Shown here piece after piece: positions 1 through 6,656 of a DNA stretch of 6,763 bases. Origin of the DNA: a bacterium (GTDB taxonomy: Bacteria; Patescibacteriota; UBA1384; CAJBMM01); NCBI GenBank assembly GCA_027364665.1, contig DAHXOW010000010.1, positions 1 through 6,763 on the forward strand, written 5' to 3'. Below the pieces are notes generated by a model. It did not search any database and had not been told where the DNA came from. It was given only the letters and a program-made list of their open reading frames with translations. Each line of letters opens with the position of its first letter. Position 1 is the first letter of the stretch. Both the position numbers and the translations under genes were made by a program.

Positions 1-486
1 TAAATATAAAGCCTCCTCTATGGCAGAATCACCGCCGCCAACCACAATGACATTCTTGTTCTTAAAGAAAAAAGCGTCACAGGTAGCACAACTAGAGACT
101 CCTTTGCCAATTAATTTTTCTTCGCCCTGTACTCCTAACCATTTTGCGCTGGCGCCAGTAGCAATTATCAATGAATCAACCGTGTAATTCTTATTTTCGG
201 CAGTAATTGTGAATGGCCGTTTTGATAAATCGACCCGCGACACATCTTGGTCGATTAATGTGGCACCGAACTTAATTGCTTGTTGTCGCATTTTATCCAT
301 CAAGTCTGGACCAAGAATTCCTTCCGGAAAGCCGGGAAAATTTTCGACCTCAGTAGTCTGAGTAAGCTGACCCCCCGGTTGGTAACCGGCAAATACGATC
401 GGTTTTAAATCTGCTCTTCCTGCATAAATCGCCGCCGTCAATCCAGCCGGACCGGAACCTATAATAGCAACTCTTGAATATTCCAT
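1..486 (-). CDS. trxB: Thioredoxin reductase (NADPH, FAD flavoprotein), N-terminal 162 residues; 3' end beyond the window
   Basis: Thioredoxin reductase passes electrons from NADPH through FAD and a redox-active disulfide to thioredoxin in the cytoplasm. Translating the minus strand from ATG at 484-486 gives 162 codons open to the window edge. Visible in order are the FAD dinucleotide-binding motif GSGPAG (residues 10-15), GGQL (38-41), the ENFPGFP segment near 47-53, the ATG motif at 109-111, the redox-active CATC followed by Asp (C133, C136, D137), and the start of the NADPH-binding motif GGGDSA (150-155). The CATCD arrangement and its position are typical of low-molecular-weight bacterial TrxB, whose usual length is about 300-320 residues, so roughly half is missing to the left. 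AAGGAG at 490-495 lies only 3 bases from the ATG and supports this start. The gene is divergent from the coiled-coil gene at 605. The family call is secure; ferredoxin/flavodoxin-NADP reductases of the same fold lack CATC. Confidence 0.96.
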   Translation of the reverse strand, partial: MEYSRVAIIGSGPAGLTAAIYAGRADLKPIVFAGYQPGGQLTQTTEVENFPGFPEGILGPDLMDKMRQQAIKFGATLIDQDVSRVDLSKRPFTITAENKNYTVDSLIIATGASAKWLGVQGEEKLIGKGVSSCATCDAFFFKNKNVIVVGGGDSAIEEALYL

Positions 487-513
487 GTTCTCCTTCACAT
501 TTAATCAACCTAC

Positions 514-542
514 ACTTTATGGCAAAAATGATTCAATTACAA
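514..542 (-). promoter_or_regulatory. Candidate promoter for trxB
   Basis: Read on the minus strand, TTGTAA (537-542) is separated by 17 bases from TAAAGT (514-519). Each hexamer matches 4 of 6 consensus sigma-70 positions. The predicted start would lie near 507, giving a leader of about 20 bases that contains the trxB Shine-Dalgarno site. Spacing is ideal but the hexamers are weak, so this is a motif-level guess. Confidence 0.3.
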
Positions 543-548
543 CCTAGA

Positions 549-562
549 AGTTGAAACCAACT
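549..562. repeat. Short inverted repeat AGTTG-N4-CAACT in the divergent promoter region
   Basis: AGTTG (549-553) and CAACT (558-562) are perfect reverse complements around a 4-base centre. The element overlaps the candidate -35 box of the plus-strand gene. The 7-mer CAACCTA also occurs twice nearby as a direct repeat (506-512 and 540-546), with a related CCAACTA at 557-563. These could be operator half-sites, but five-base arms arise easily by chance. Confidence 0.25.
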
Positions 563-581
563 AATGCTATTCTGCTATGAG
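551..581 (+). promoter_or_regulatory. Candidate promoter for the coiled-coil gene
   Basis: TTGAAA (551-556) is followed after 19 bases by TATGAG (576-581), which is preceded by TGC, an extended -10 arrangement. Transcription would begin near 588, leaving a short leader with the AAGGAG at 595-600. The spacer is longer than the ideal 17 bases. The -35 box overlaps the small inverted repeat at 549-562, which could matter for regulation if the repeat is a protein-binding site. Motif-level evidence only. Confidence 0.33.
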
Positions 582-604
582 AAAATAAGTAACGAAGGAG
601 AATT

Positions 605-985
605 ATGGATTTGGCTCAGATACAACAACGTCTCGAAGTCATCGAGAAACTACAAGAAGATATTAAAAAAGCAAAATCAATGATTGACGATGCTTTGAAT
701 AACGACTCTGTTTACACAAAAGCAGTGGAAGAGTCAAAAGAAAGTCTACGAAAAAAGAAACAGGCCAAGGATCAAATCATTAATTTGGCGGAAAATAAAC
801 AACTAATGAAACAAATTAAAGATGACGGCGACGAGCTCTTAACGCTAAAGGAAATTTTATCCGAAGAGCTCATAGAATATAGACAAAAATCAAAAACCGA
901 AAGCATACAGGACAAACGAGGACAAACTCACTATTTTAAATTTTTAGTAAAGTTATCTCGTAATAGCAACAACAAAGAAAGTTAA
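605..985 (+). CDS. Small coiled-coil protein of unknown function (126 aa)
   Basis: I do not recognise this family. The start is well supported: AAGGAG at 595-600 lies 4 bases before the ATG. The protein is hydrophilic and highly charged, with no signal peptide, membrane segment, cysteine or tryptophan. Residues 2-31 form a likely amphipathic helix with Ile at 6, 13, 20 and 27 in exact heptad spacing and Leu at 10. Further helices are likely at about 36-63 and 65-93, so the first 93 residues look like a helical coiled-coil bundle. Residues 99-118 alternate polar and hydrophobic residues around a DKRGQ turn, which suggests a small beta hairpin, followed by a basic and polar tail. The gene is divergent from trxB and converges on secA with only 3 bases between the stops. 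Its separate leader, good ribosome site and sense-strand coding character argue that it is real. A structural or nucleic-acid-associated role is possible, but nothing in the sequence proves one. Confidence 0.8.
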   Translation: MDLAQIQQRLEVIEKLQEDIKKAKSMIDDALNNDSVYTKAVEESKESLRKKKQAKDQIINLAENKQLMKQIKDDGDELLTLKEILSEELIEYRQKSKTESIQDKRGQTHYFKFLVKLSRNSNNKES

Positions 986-988
986 TTA

Positions 989-3760
989 TTATTTACCGTG
1001 GCATTTTTTATATTTTTTACCAGATCCGCATGGACACAGGTCGTTGCGCCCTATTTTTTTACCTATATTATTAATTGAGCTTTGTCGACTCTCTGTCTCC
1101 ATTATTTGATGAATTTTATCTGCTTTTGCTTCAATAGCAGAGGTTGGGCCGCTGGCCTTTTGGTTAGTTTTCATTAATTCTTGAATCACTTGACCGGACG
1201 ATTCTTCTTTTGCGCCTTTTACAGTCTCTCCACTTATGGTGACTGGTGGTATCATTTCAACCCGAAATATCATTTCAGTAACCATGACGCTAATATCTTC
1301 TAAAAGACGGTTAAACATCTTCCAAGCCTCTTGTTTATACGCCACAAGAGGATCGTATTGGCCATAACCCCTTAAGCCAATTCCTTCCCTTAAACGATCC
1401 ATGTTAGTCAAGTGGTCAATCCACAGCGTATCAATCGCTCTTAAAAAGATGGTCTTCTCTATGTCGCGCATGGATTCATGACCAAACACCGCTTCCTTTT
1501 CTTCATAACGAGTTTTGGCCGCTTCTACGATGGTTAAAAATTCAGGCTTTACATCACGTAAATCAAGCCCAACACTTTTAGAAAACTCGTCTCTAGCCTT
1601 CTCAAAATTACCATCGGCTAACGTCGCGTTGTCCAAAAATCCTTTTGCTCTATTTGAAATCATTGAAATAATCTCTTCTTTTAAACCAGATGCCTGGTCA
1701 TTGCCAGTCAATAGAATTTTACGACGCCGACGATAAATTACTTCCCGGTGTTTATTCATCACATCGTCATATTCAACCAAATGTTTTCTGATATCAAAAT
1801 TATGTCCCTCAACTTTTTTCTGAGCACCCTCAATCGCTCGACTAATCATTTTGTGTTCAATTGGCTGATCTTCAGGTAATTTCAGCGTTGTCATTAATGA
1901 TTTGAGCCTATCTCCACCGAAAATCCGCATTAAATCATCTTCCATCGAAACAAAAAACTGGCTTGATCCGGAATCACCTTGTCGGCCCGTTCTTCCTCTT
2001 AACTGATTATCGATTCTCCTAGACTCGTGACGTTCTGTGCCAATAACGTGCAAACCGCCTAATTCCAAAGCTGCTTTTTCTGGTTTAATATCTGTTCCCC
2101 GCCCAGCCATGTTGGTTGCTACAGTAACTGCCCCTTTTTGACCTGCCCTGGCTATAATATGAGCCTCACGCTCATGGTTCTTAGCGTTTAAAACTTCATG
2201 TTTTATTCCTGTTTTGGTTAACAAATGAGAAAGCAACTCGTTCTTTTCGATAGAAACAGTGCCAACTAAAACTGGCTGGCCTTTCGCGTGCCTTTCAGAA
2301 ATTGATTTAACAACTGCATTAAACTTTCCCGCTTGGCTTTTAAAAATCTGATCGGAATAATCAGTTCTTGCATTCGGCCTATTTGTTGGAATTTCAACAA
2401 CATCCAAACCATAAATCTTATGAAACTCTTCTGCTTCCGTTGCGGCAGTACCTGTCATGCCGGATAACTTGTCATAGATACGAAAAAGATTCTGAAAAGA
2501 GATCGTCGCCAGCGTTAGAGATTCCTGTTTTACCTCAACCCCTTCCTTAGCCTCAATGGCCTGGTGTAGCCCCTCAGAATAGCGTCGCCCGGGCATAAGC
2601 CTTCCGGTAAATTCATCAACAATAATCACCTCGCCATCTTTTACAACATAATCTTTGTCCCGACTAAAAAGCACCCGGGCTTTCAACGCTTCTTCCAAAT
2701 GATGAACAAGAATAACTCCCCCGGCTTGGTAAATATTCTCAACCCCTAATAACTTTTCCACCGTGGTAATACCATCATCAGTTAATGAAACTGCCTTCAT
2801 TTTCTCGTCAACCGCATAATGATCATCTGGTTTTAAATGAGACACAATCTCTGCAAATTGCCGATATTGGCCAGTAGATTCGGCAGCCGGGGCAGAAATG
2901 ATTAAAGGTGTCCTGGCCTCGTCAATGAGAATTGAGTCAACTTCATCAACTATTGCATAATGCAGTTTTCTCTGTACAAGTTGATCTGAGGATTGGGCCA
3001 TGTTATCTCTTAGATAGTCAAAACCGAATTCATTATTTGTGCCATAAACAATATCTGCCTGATATGCCTCTTTCCGGCTGATCGGAATCAATGGAGAATC
3101 GTCCGATGTATAAACCTCACCCGTTTCTTCTGCTTTCTCCCTCTCCTTTGCATCATAAGCTCTTTTACCCTCTGGATCATAAATCAAAGAGGATTCGTGA
3201 CCGATAGCGGCAACGCTTAATCCTAGATAATTGTAAATCTGTCCCATCCAGGCAGCATCTCTTTTAGATAGGTAGTCATTAACTGTAACAATATGTACCC
3301 CTTCTCCAGCTAAAGCGTTTAGACACGCGGCAAGCGTTGCGACCAAAGTCTTGCCTTCACCAGTCTTCATTTCAGCAATTTTACCTTGGTGCAGAACGAC
3401 TCCACCTATTAACTGAACATCAAAATGGCGTTCTTTCAAGGTGCGTCCCGAAGCCTCCTTTACTAGCGCAAACAACTCGGGCATAATTTCGGATAAAATA
3501 TCGTTTTCTGCTTTTTTTCTCCGTTCGAATAGCCAGTTTTCCAATTTTTCTTGGTCATTGGCAAAGTCTGGGTTATCAGCTTGGGAATCCGGTAAGACCC
3601 TAATCTGTTCTCTGACGACAGTTTTTAATTCTAAAATTCGTTCCCTGATCTGTTCTTTAGATAATTTGCTGACCGTATCAGCTAAATTGTTTACCTTCTG
3701 AACAATCGGCCTAATTTTACGTATTTCCCGCTCATTTAAATTGGTCAAAAAATTAAACAT
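989..3760 (-). CDS. secA: Preprotein translocase subunit SecA, ATPase motor (923 aa)
   Basis: SecA binds preproteins and drives them through SecYEG by ATP hydrolysis at the inner face of the membrane. Motifs in order: Walker A TGEGKT (133-138, Lys137), the DEAD-type VDEVD (271-275), the YGTNNEFGFDYLRDNM block (239-254), the preprotein-binding region after NBD1, GMTGTAA (434-440), MAGRGTDI (551-558), QLRGRTGRQGD (586-596) with its arginines in NBD2, and the IRA1/helical scaffold block around 773-812. The C-terminal zinc motif is C909-x-C911-x8-C920-H921, the site that binds SecB or ribosomes in other species. A charged insertion of roughly 40 residues lies at about 187-230, between the DYLSKRD block and EAYQADIVYGT. 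The gene is full length and intact. It starts 20 bases after serS. There is no AAGGAG, only a weak GGA at 3767-3769, so translation may be weak or coupled to serS. No hairpin terminator is evident after the stop. Confidence 0.98.
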   Translation of the reverse strand: MFNFLTNLNEREIRKIRPIVQKVNNLADTVSKLSKEQIRERILELKTVVREQIRVLPDSQADNPDFANDQEKLENWLFERRKKAENDILSEIMPELFALVKEASGRTLKERHFDVQLIGGVVLHQGKIAEMKTGEGKTLVATLAACLNALAGEGVHIVTVNDYLSKRDAAWMGQIYNYLGLSVAAIGHESSLIYDPEGKRAYDAKEREKAEETGEVYTSDDSPLIPISRKEAYQADIVYGTNNEFGFDYLRDNMAQSSDQLVQRKLHYAIVDEVDSILIDEARTPLIISAPAAESTGQYRQFAEIVSHLKPDDHYAVDEKMKAVSLTDDGITTVEKLLGVENIYQAGGVILVHHLEEALKARVLFSRDKDYVVKDGEVIIVDEFTGRLMPGRRYSEGLHQAIEAKEGVEVKQESLTLATISFQNLFRIYDKLSGMTGTAATEAEEFHKIYGLDVVEIPTNRPNARTDYSDQIFKSQAGKFNAVVKSISERHAKGQPVLVGTVSIEKNELLSHLLTKTGIKHEVLNAKNHEREAHIIARAGQKGAVTVATNMAGRGTDIKPEKAALELGGLHVIGTERHESRRIDNQLRGRTGRQGDSGSSQFFVSMEDDLMRIFGGDRLKSLMTTLKLPEDQPIEHKMISRAIEGAQKKVEGHNFDIRKHLVEYDDVMNKHREVIYRRRRKILLTGNDQASGLKEEIISMISNRAKGFLDNATLADGNFEKARDEFSKSVGLDLRDVKPEFLTIVEAAKTRYEEKEAVFGHESMRDIEKTIFLRAIDTLWIDHLTNMDRLREGIGLRGYGQYDPLVAYKQEAWKMFNRLLEDISVMVTEMIFRVEMIPPVTISGETVKGAKEESSGQVIQELMKTNQKASGPTSAIEAKADKIHQIMETESRQSSINNIGKKIGRNDLCPCGSGKKYKKCHGK

Positions 3761-3780
3761 TTAAATTCCATATGCTTGGT

Positions 3781-5034
3781 TTATTTAATAACTTTGAAAC
3801 CTGTGTATGGGACCAAAACTTTCGGTATTAATATAGAGCCATCCGCCTGTTGATTATTTTCTAAAATAGAAATCAAGGGACGTTCGGAAAAAGCTGTCCC
3901 ATTAAGAGTGGCGAGGTAATCAATTTTTCCATCAGTCCTTTTATAACGGATATTAAGAGATCTGGCTTGAAAATCAGTACAATTGCTTAAACTGTGTGTT
4001 TCTCGGTATTGACCCTGACCAGCCATCCAGGCCTCAATGTCCCATTTTTTCGCTGCCGAAAAATTGAGGTCTCCGCTACAAATATTTATCACTTGATACG
4101 GAATCTCCAATTTTTCCATTAATTCTTCGGCCAAAGCTAGCAAGTGTTTATGATCTTCCTCGGCCTTGTCCGGGGTGGTAAAAACAAACATCTCTAATTT
4201 TTGAAATTGATGCATTCTCAAAATACCCCGAACATCTTTTCCGTAGCTTCCGGCTTCTCTGCGAAAGCAGCTAGAAATACCCATATAACGCAAAGGTAAA
4301 TTTTCCTCCGGAATAATCTGGCCGGCATGAAGAGCCAGCAACGGCTGCTCTGATGTCCCGGCCAAATATAAGTCGTCTTGGGTTTTATATATTTCGTCCT
4401 CGTTATTAATCAAATAACCAGCTGCCTCCATCACCTGCCCACTCATAAGCACAGGCGGAATAATCGGCACAAAACCTTTTGAAATTAAGAAATCCATACC
4501 GTAACGCATTAATGATATTTCTAAAATGGTAAGTTGTCCTTTTAAATAAGCGAATCGAGAACCTGAGGCTCTAGCAGCGGCTTCAAAATCAATCAGGTCG
4601 AGTTGTTTTGCCAAATCCACATGATCTTTGGGAGTAAAAGAAAATTCCGGCAACTTACCCTTTTTATACCAGACTTTGTTGTCTTTGTCCGAACCACCTT
4701 TTATTACATCTGATAGCGGTAAATTCGGCACTTTTTTTAAAAGACTGTCGAGATCTGACTCCATTTCTAAAAGTTTGGGTCTGTGTTTTTCAATTTCAGC
4801 AGAAATTTGCGACGCTTCCTTAATCAAATCAAGCTTTTTTTGCCCAAATTGTTTTGATATCTCTTTTGAAATTGCATTTAAGTTGGCCTGAAATGCTTCT
4901 ATCTCTACCTGCAAACGACGTTTTTCCTTATCAAGCTTTTTAATATCGTCAACCAACTCAACATCACCACCTTTATTCACAACACCAGTCTTGACCAGGT
5001 CTTCTTCATCTCTAATCAGTTGTATATCGATCAT
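3781..5034 (-). CDS. serS: Seryl-tRNA synthetase, class II (417 aa)
   Basis: SerRS charges tRNA-Ser (and selenocysteine tRNA where present) with serine in the cytoplasm. Residues 1-105 form the N-terminal domain with the long antiparallel coiled-coil arm (about 28-100) that grips the long variable arm of tRNA-Ser. The class II catalytic core follows: motif 1 around GFVPIIPPVL (187-196), the serine-binding TSE (227-229), motif 2 CFRREAGSYGKDVRG (256-270) running to HQFQKLEMF, and motif 3 with TLNGTAFSERPLISILENNQ (376-395, Arg385). Length is normal for the family. Motif 3 is one residue shorter between TLNG and the arginine than the E. coli and Thermus enzymes as I recall them; the arginine itself is present. 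The ATG overlaps the lysS stop as ATGA, and AAGGAG (5040-5045) lies 5 bases upstream inside the lysS end, so translational coupling to lysS is likely. Confidence 0.98.
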   Translation of the reverse strand: MIDIQLIRDEEDLVKTGVVNKGGDVELVDDIKKLDKEKRRLQVEIEAFQANLNAISKEISKQFGQKKLDLIKEASQISAEIEKHRPKLLEMESDLDSLLKKVPNLPLSDVIKGGSDKDNKVWYKKGKLPEFSFTPKDHVDLAKQLDLIDFEAAARASGSRFAYLKGQLTILEISLMRYGMDFLISKGFVPIIPPVLMSGQVMEAAGYLINNEDEIYKTQDDLYLAGTSEQPLLALHAGQIIPEENLPLRYMGISSCFRREAGSYGKDVRGILRMHQFQKLEMFVFTTPDKAEEDHKHLLALAEELMEKLEIPYQVINICSGDLNFSAAKKWDIEAWMAGQGQYRETHSLSNCTDFQARSLNIRYKRTDGKIDYLATLNGTAFSERPLISILENNQQADGSILIPKVLVPYTGFKVIK

Positions 5035-6533
5035 CGGCTCTCCTTTTTGGGGCGCATATAAGGAAACAGAATTACCTCGCGCAAAACCGGAGAATCGGTC
5101 ATAAGCATTATCAAACGATCTATGCCCAAACCGAATCCAGCTGTCGGAGGCAAACCATACTCTAGCGCTTTTATGTAATCAGAGTCGTCAGGATGTGCCT
5201 CTTCGTCTCCCTTTTGGCGGTTAATTACTTGTTGATTAAATCGCTCTTGTTGTTCATCTGGATCATTTAATTCCGACCATGCATTGCACAATTCAATCTC
5301 ACCCGCCACGACTAACTGAAAACGGCGCACGGAAAAATTATCCTTACGTTTTGCTAATGGTGACAAGGCAATTGGATGGTCGATTAGAAAAGTTGGTTGA
5401 ATCATTTTATCACGCACCTTGGCTTTATAAATTTCATCACACAATTTACCAAAATCAGCAAAAGGCGCGGGAGATAATCCTATTTTTTTCATCTCGCGTC
5501 TCAAATTTTCTTCACTCATCGTGCTTATATCAATACCAGTGGCCTCCAAAACCGAATCTCTAAAGCTAATCTTGACAAATGGTTTTTCAAAATCAATTGT
5601 TTGACCGCGAAAAGTGATTTCGGTTTTACCGACTACTTTATTAATAACCCGTCTCAAAATTTTCTCCGTAAATTCCATTAATTTATAATAATCCCAATAG
5701 GCGACGTAGAACTCTAACTCACTAAATTCTGGATTATGGGCATAATCGACGCCTTCGTTCCGAAAATTCTTGGCAAATTCAAAAACCCTATCAAATCCAC
5801 CTATTACCAAACGCTTCAAATATAATTCTGGTGCAATTCTTAAATAAACGTCCGCATTATATGCGTTGTAATGTGTGACAAACGGTTTCGCGGAAGTTCC
5901 TCCGGCGACCGATTGTAAAATTGGGGTCTCTACTTCAATAAAACTCTCTTCCAAAAGAATTTGGCGTAATTCTTGAATCGCTTTGCTTCTAAGAATAAAT
6001 TTTTCTCTTACTTCCGGATTGGCGATTAGATCAGCATACCTTTCTCGGTAACGAATTTCTGTATCTTCTAACCCGCTCCATTTATCTGGCAGCGGACGAA
6101 CAGTTTTGCACAATATTTTGAAATCATTTATGTTGAGGGTAAGTTCGTCTTGTTTGGTTAAAAACAATTTTCCTTTCACTTGAACAAAATCACCAAGATC
6201 AAATAGCGCCCAAAGATCATAACGATCTCCTAATTTGGACTTTTGAATCATTAGCTGTAACTTGTCAAAACCATCAACTATGTCAACAAAGGTCATGCCA
6301 CCGTGGTTACGCGTGGCAATAATGCGCCCCCCGACGATAATCTCATCCACTTCTTCAGACGAACGTTTCGACCACAATTCTCTGGCTTCTCTCAAATTAT
6401 GATTAATTTCAACTGCAGCAGGATACGGATCAATGCCGAGCATTCTTAGCTTTTTCAAATGGGCTAACTTTGCTTGGATCAAATCATTATCTAATTCGGC
6501 CCTGTTGTCACCAACCGTTTCAAAATCAGTCAC
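5031..6533 (-). CDS. lysS: Lysyl-tRNA synthetase, class II (500 aa), GTG start
   Basis: Class II LysRS charges tRNA-Lys with lysine in the cytoplasm. The N-terminal anticodon-binding OB fold spans roughly 64-145 (VGGRIIATRNHGGMTFVDI at its start). The catalytic core has motif 1 around FIEVETPIL (198-206), motif 2 with the FRNE signature (257-260) in a NFRNEGVDYAHNPEFSELEF block, the GEIELCNAWSELNDP block (411-425) and motif 3 GFGLGIDRLIML (466-477, Arg473). Length matches bacterial LysS, and the complete OB fold excludes the short EpmA/GenX paralogue. The start codon is GTG: an in-frame TAA sits directly upstream (6534-6536), so the frame cannot extend. AAGGAG at 6542-6547 is 8 bases away, and the next in-frame ATG would remove 29 residues. 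The gene ends in TGA overlapping the serS start and is the first gene of the lysS-serS-secA set. Confidence 0.98.
   Translation of the reverse strand: MTDFETVGDNRAELDNDLIQAKLAHLKKLRMLGIDPYPAAVEINHNLREARELWSKRSSEEVDEIIVGGRIIATRNHGGMTFVDIVDGFDKLQLMIQKSKLGDRYDLWALFDLGDFVQVKGKLFLTKQDELTLNINDFKILCKTVRPLPDKWSGLEDTEIRYRERYADLIANPEVREKFILRSKAIQELRQILLEESFIEVETPILQSVAGGTSAKPFVTHYNAYNADVYLRIAPELYLKRLVIGGFDRVFEFAKNFRNEGVDYAHNPEFSELEFYVAYWDYYKLMEFTEKILRRVINKVVGKTEITFRGQTIDFEKPFVKISFRDSVLEATGIDISTMSEENLRREMKKIGLSPAPFADFGKLCDEIYKAKVRDKMIQPTFLIDHPIALSPLAKRKDNFSVRRFQLVVAGEIELCNAWSELNDPDEQQERFNQQVINRQKGDEEAHPDDSDYIKALEYGLPPTAGFGLGIDRLIMLMTDSPVLREVILFPYMRPKKESR
5040..5045 (-). promoter_or_regulatory. Shine-Dalgarno site of serS inside the lysS 3' end
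   Basis: On the minus strand AAGGAG lies 5 bases before the serS ATG and within the last codons of lysS (its KKESR end). With the ATGA stop/start overlap at 5031-5034 this arrangement favours re-initiation by ribosomes finishing lysS, and it fixes the serS start. Confidence 0.8.
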
Positions 6534-6541
6534 TTAATCTG

Positions 6542-6547
6542 CTCCTT
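6542..6547 (-). promoter_or_regulatory. Shine-Dalgarno site that fixes the GTG start of lysS
   Basis: On the minus strand AAGGAG is followed by 8 bases and then GTG (6531-6533). Because an in-frame TAA immediately precedes the GTG, this site makes GTG the only sensible start of full-length LysS. Confidence 0.8.
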
Positions 6548-6554
6548 GAGTTCA

Positions 6555-6583
6555 AAGGTAGCAAAAAATTGAGATCTTCACAA
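6555..6583 (-). promoter_or_regulatory. Candidate promoter of lysS-serS-secA
   Basis: On the minus strand TTGTGA (6578-6583) is separated by 17 bases from TACCTT (6555-6560), which carries the extended -10 TGC just upstream. Transcription would start near 6548, almost directly before the AAGGAG, giving a very short leader. An AT-rich TATAAA at 6626-6631 is a more canonical -10 sequence but has no convincing -35 partner. Either guess needs mapping of the 5' end. Confidence 0.25.
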
Positions 6584-6588
6584 CGAAC

Positions 6589-6604
6589 GAGGCCAACAAG
6601 CCTC
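6589..6604. repeat. Small inverted repeat GAGGC-N6-GCCTC upstream of lysS
   Basis: GAGGC (6589-6593) and GCCTC (6600-6604) are perfect reverse complements with a 6-base loop. Neither strand has a T-run immediately after it, so it is not a normal intrinsic terminator. It lies just upstream of the candidate lysS promoter. It could be an operator or simply a chance palindrome. Confidence 0.3.
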
Positions 6605-6656
6605 TCAAAATGAAACACTGATGATTTTATAACTAGTAATTCCCGCCGGGGTATGA

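Noticed and set aside
920..1030. Bidirectional terminator between the coiled-coil gene and secA
   Set aside because: T-runs are present around 1008-1018 because of Lys-rich codons in the SecA tail, but no GC-rich stem precedes them on either strand.
1515..3701. Several plus-strand open frames inside secA (1515-1736, 2368-2550, 3441-3701)
   Set aside because: They lie fully antisense to a strongly conserved gene, show no recognisable motifs and have low-complexity, Ser/Leu-rich translations typical of antisense shadows.
4628..5563. Plus-strand open frames inside serS (4628-4891) and lysS (5279-5563)
   Set aside because: They are antisense to conserved synthetase sequence and have no domain signal.
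6534..6656. T-box or other riboswitch leader upstream of lysS
   Set aside because: No T-box antiterminator consensus, no terminator hairpin with a T-run and too little space before the GTG. The only structure seen is a five-base-pair inverted repeat.
6654..6656. Reading TGA as Gly or Trp (alternative code) to keep the greA frame open
   Set aside because: lysS ends naturally at TGA where family members end, the Trp codons checked are TGG, and a TAA stop still blocks the frame at 6630.
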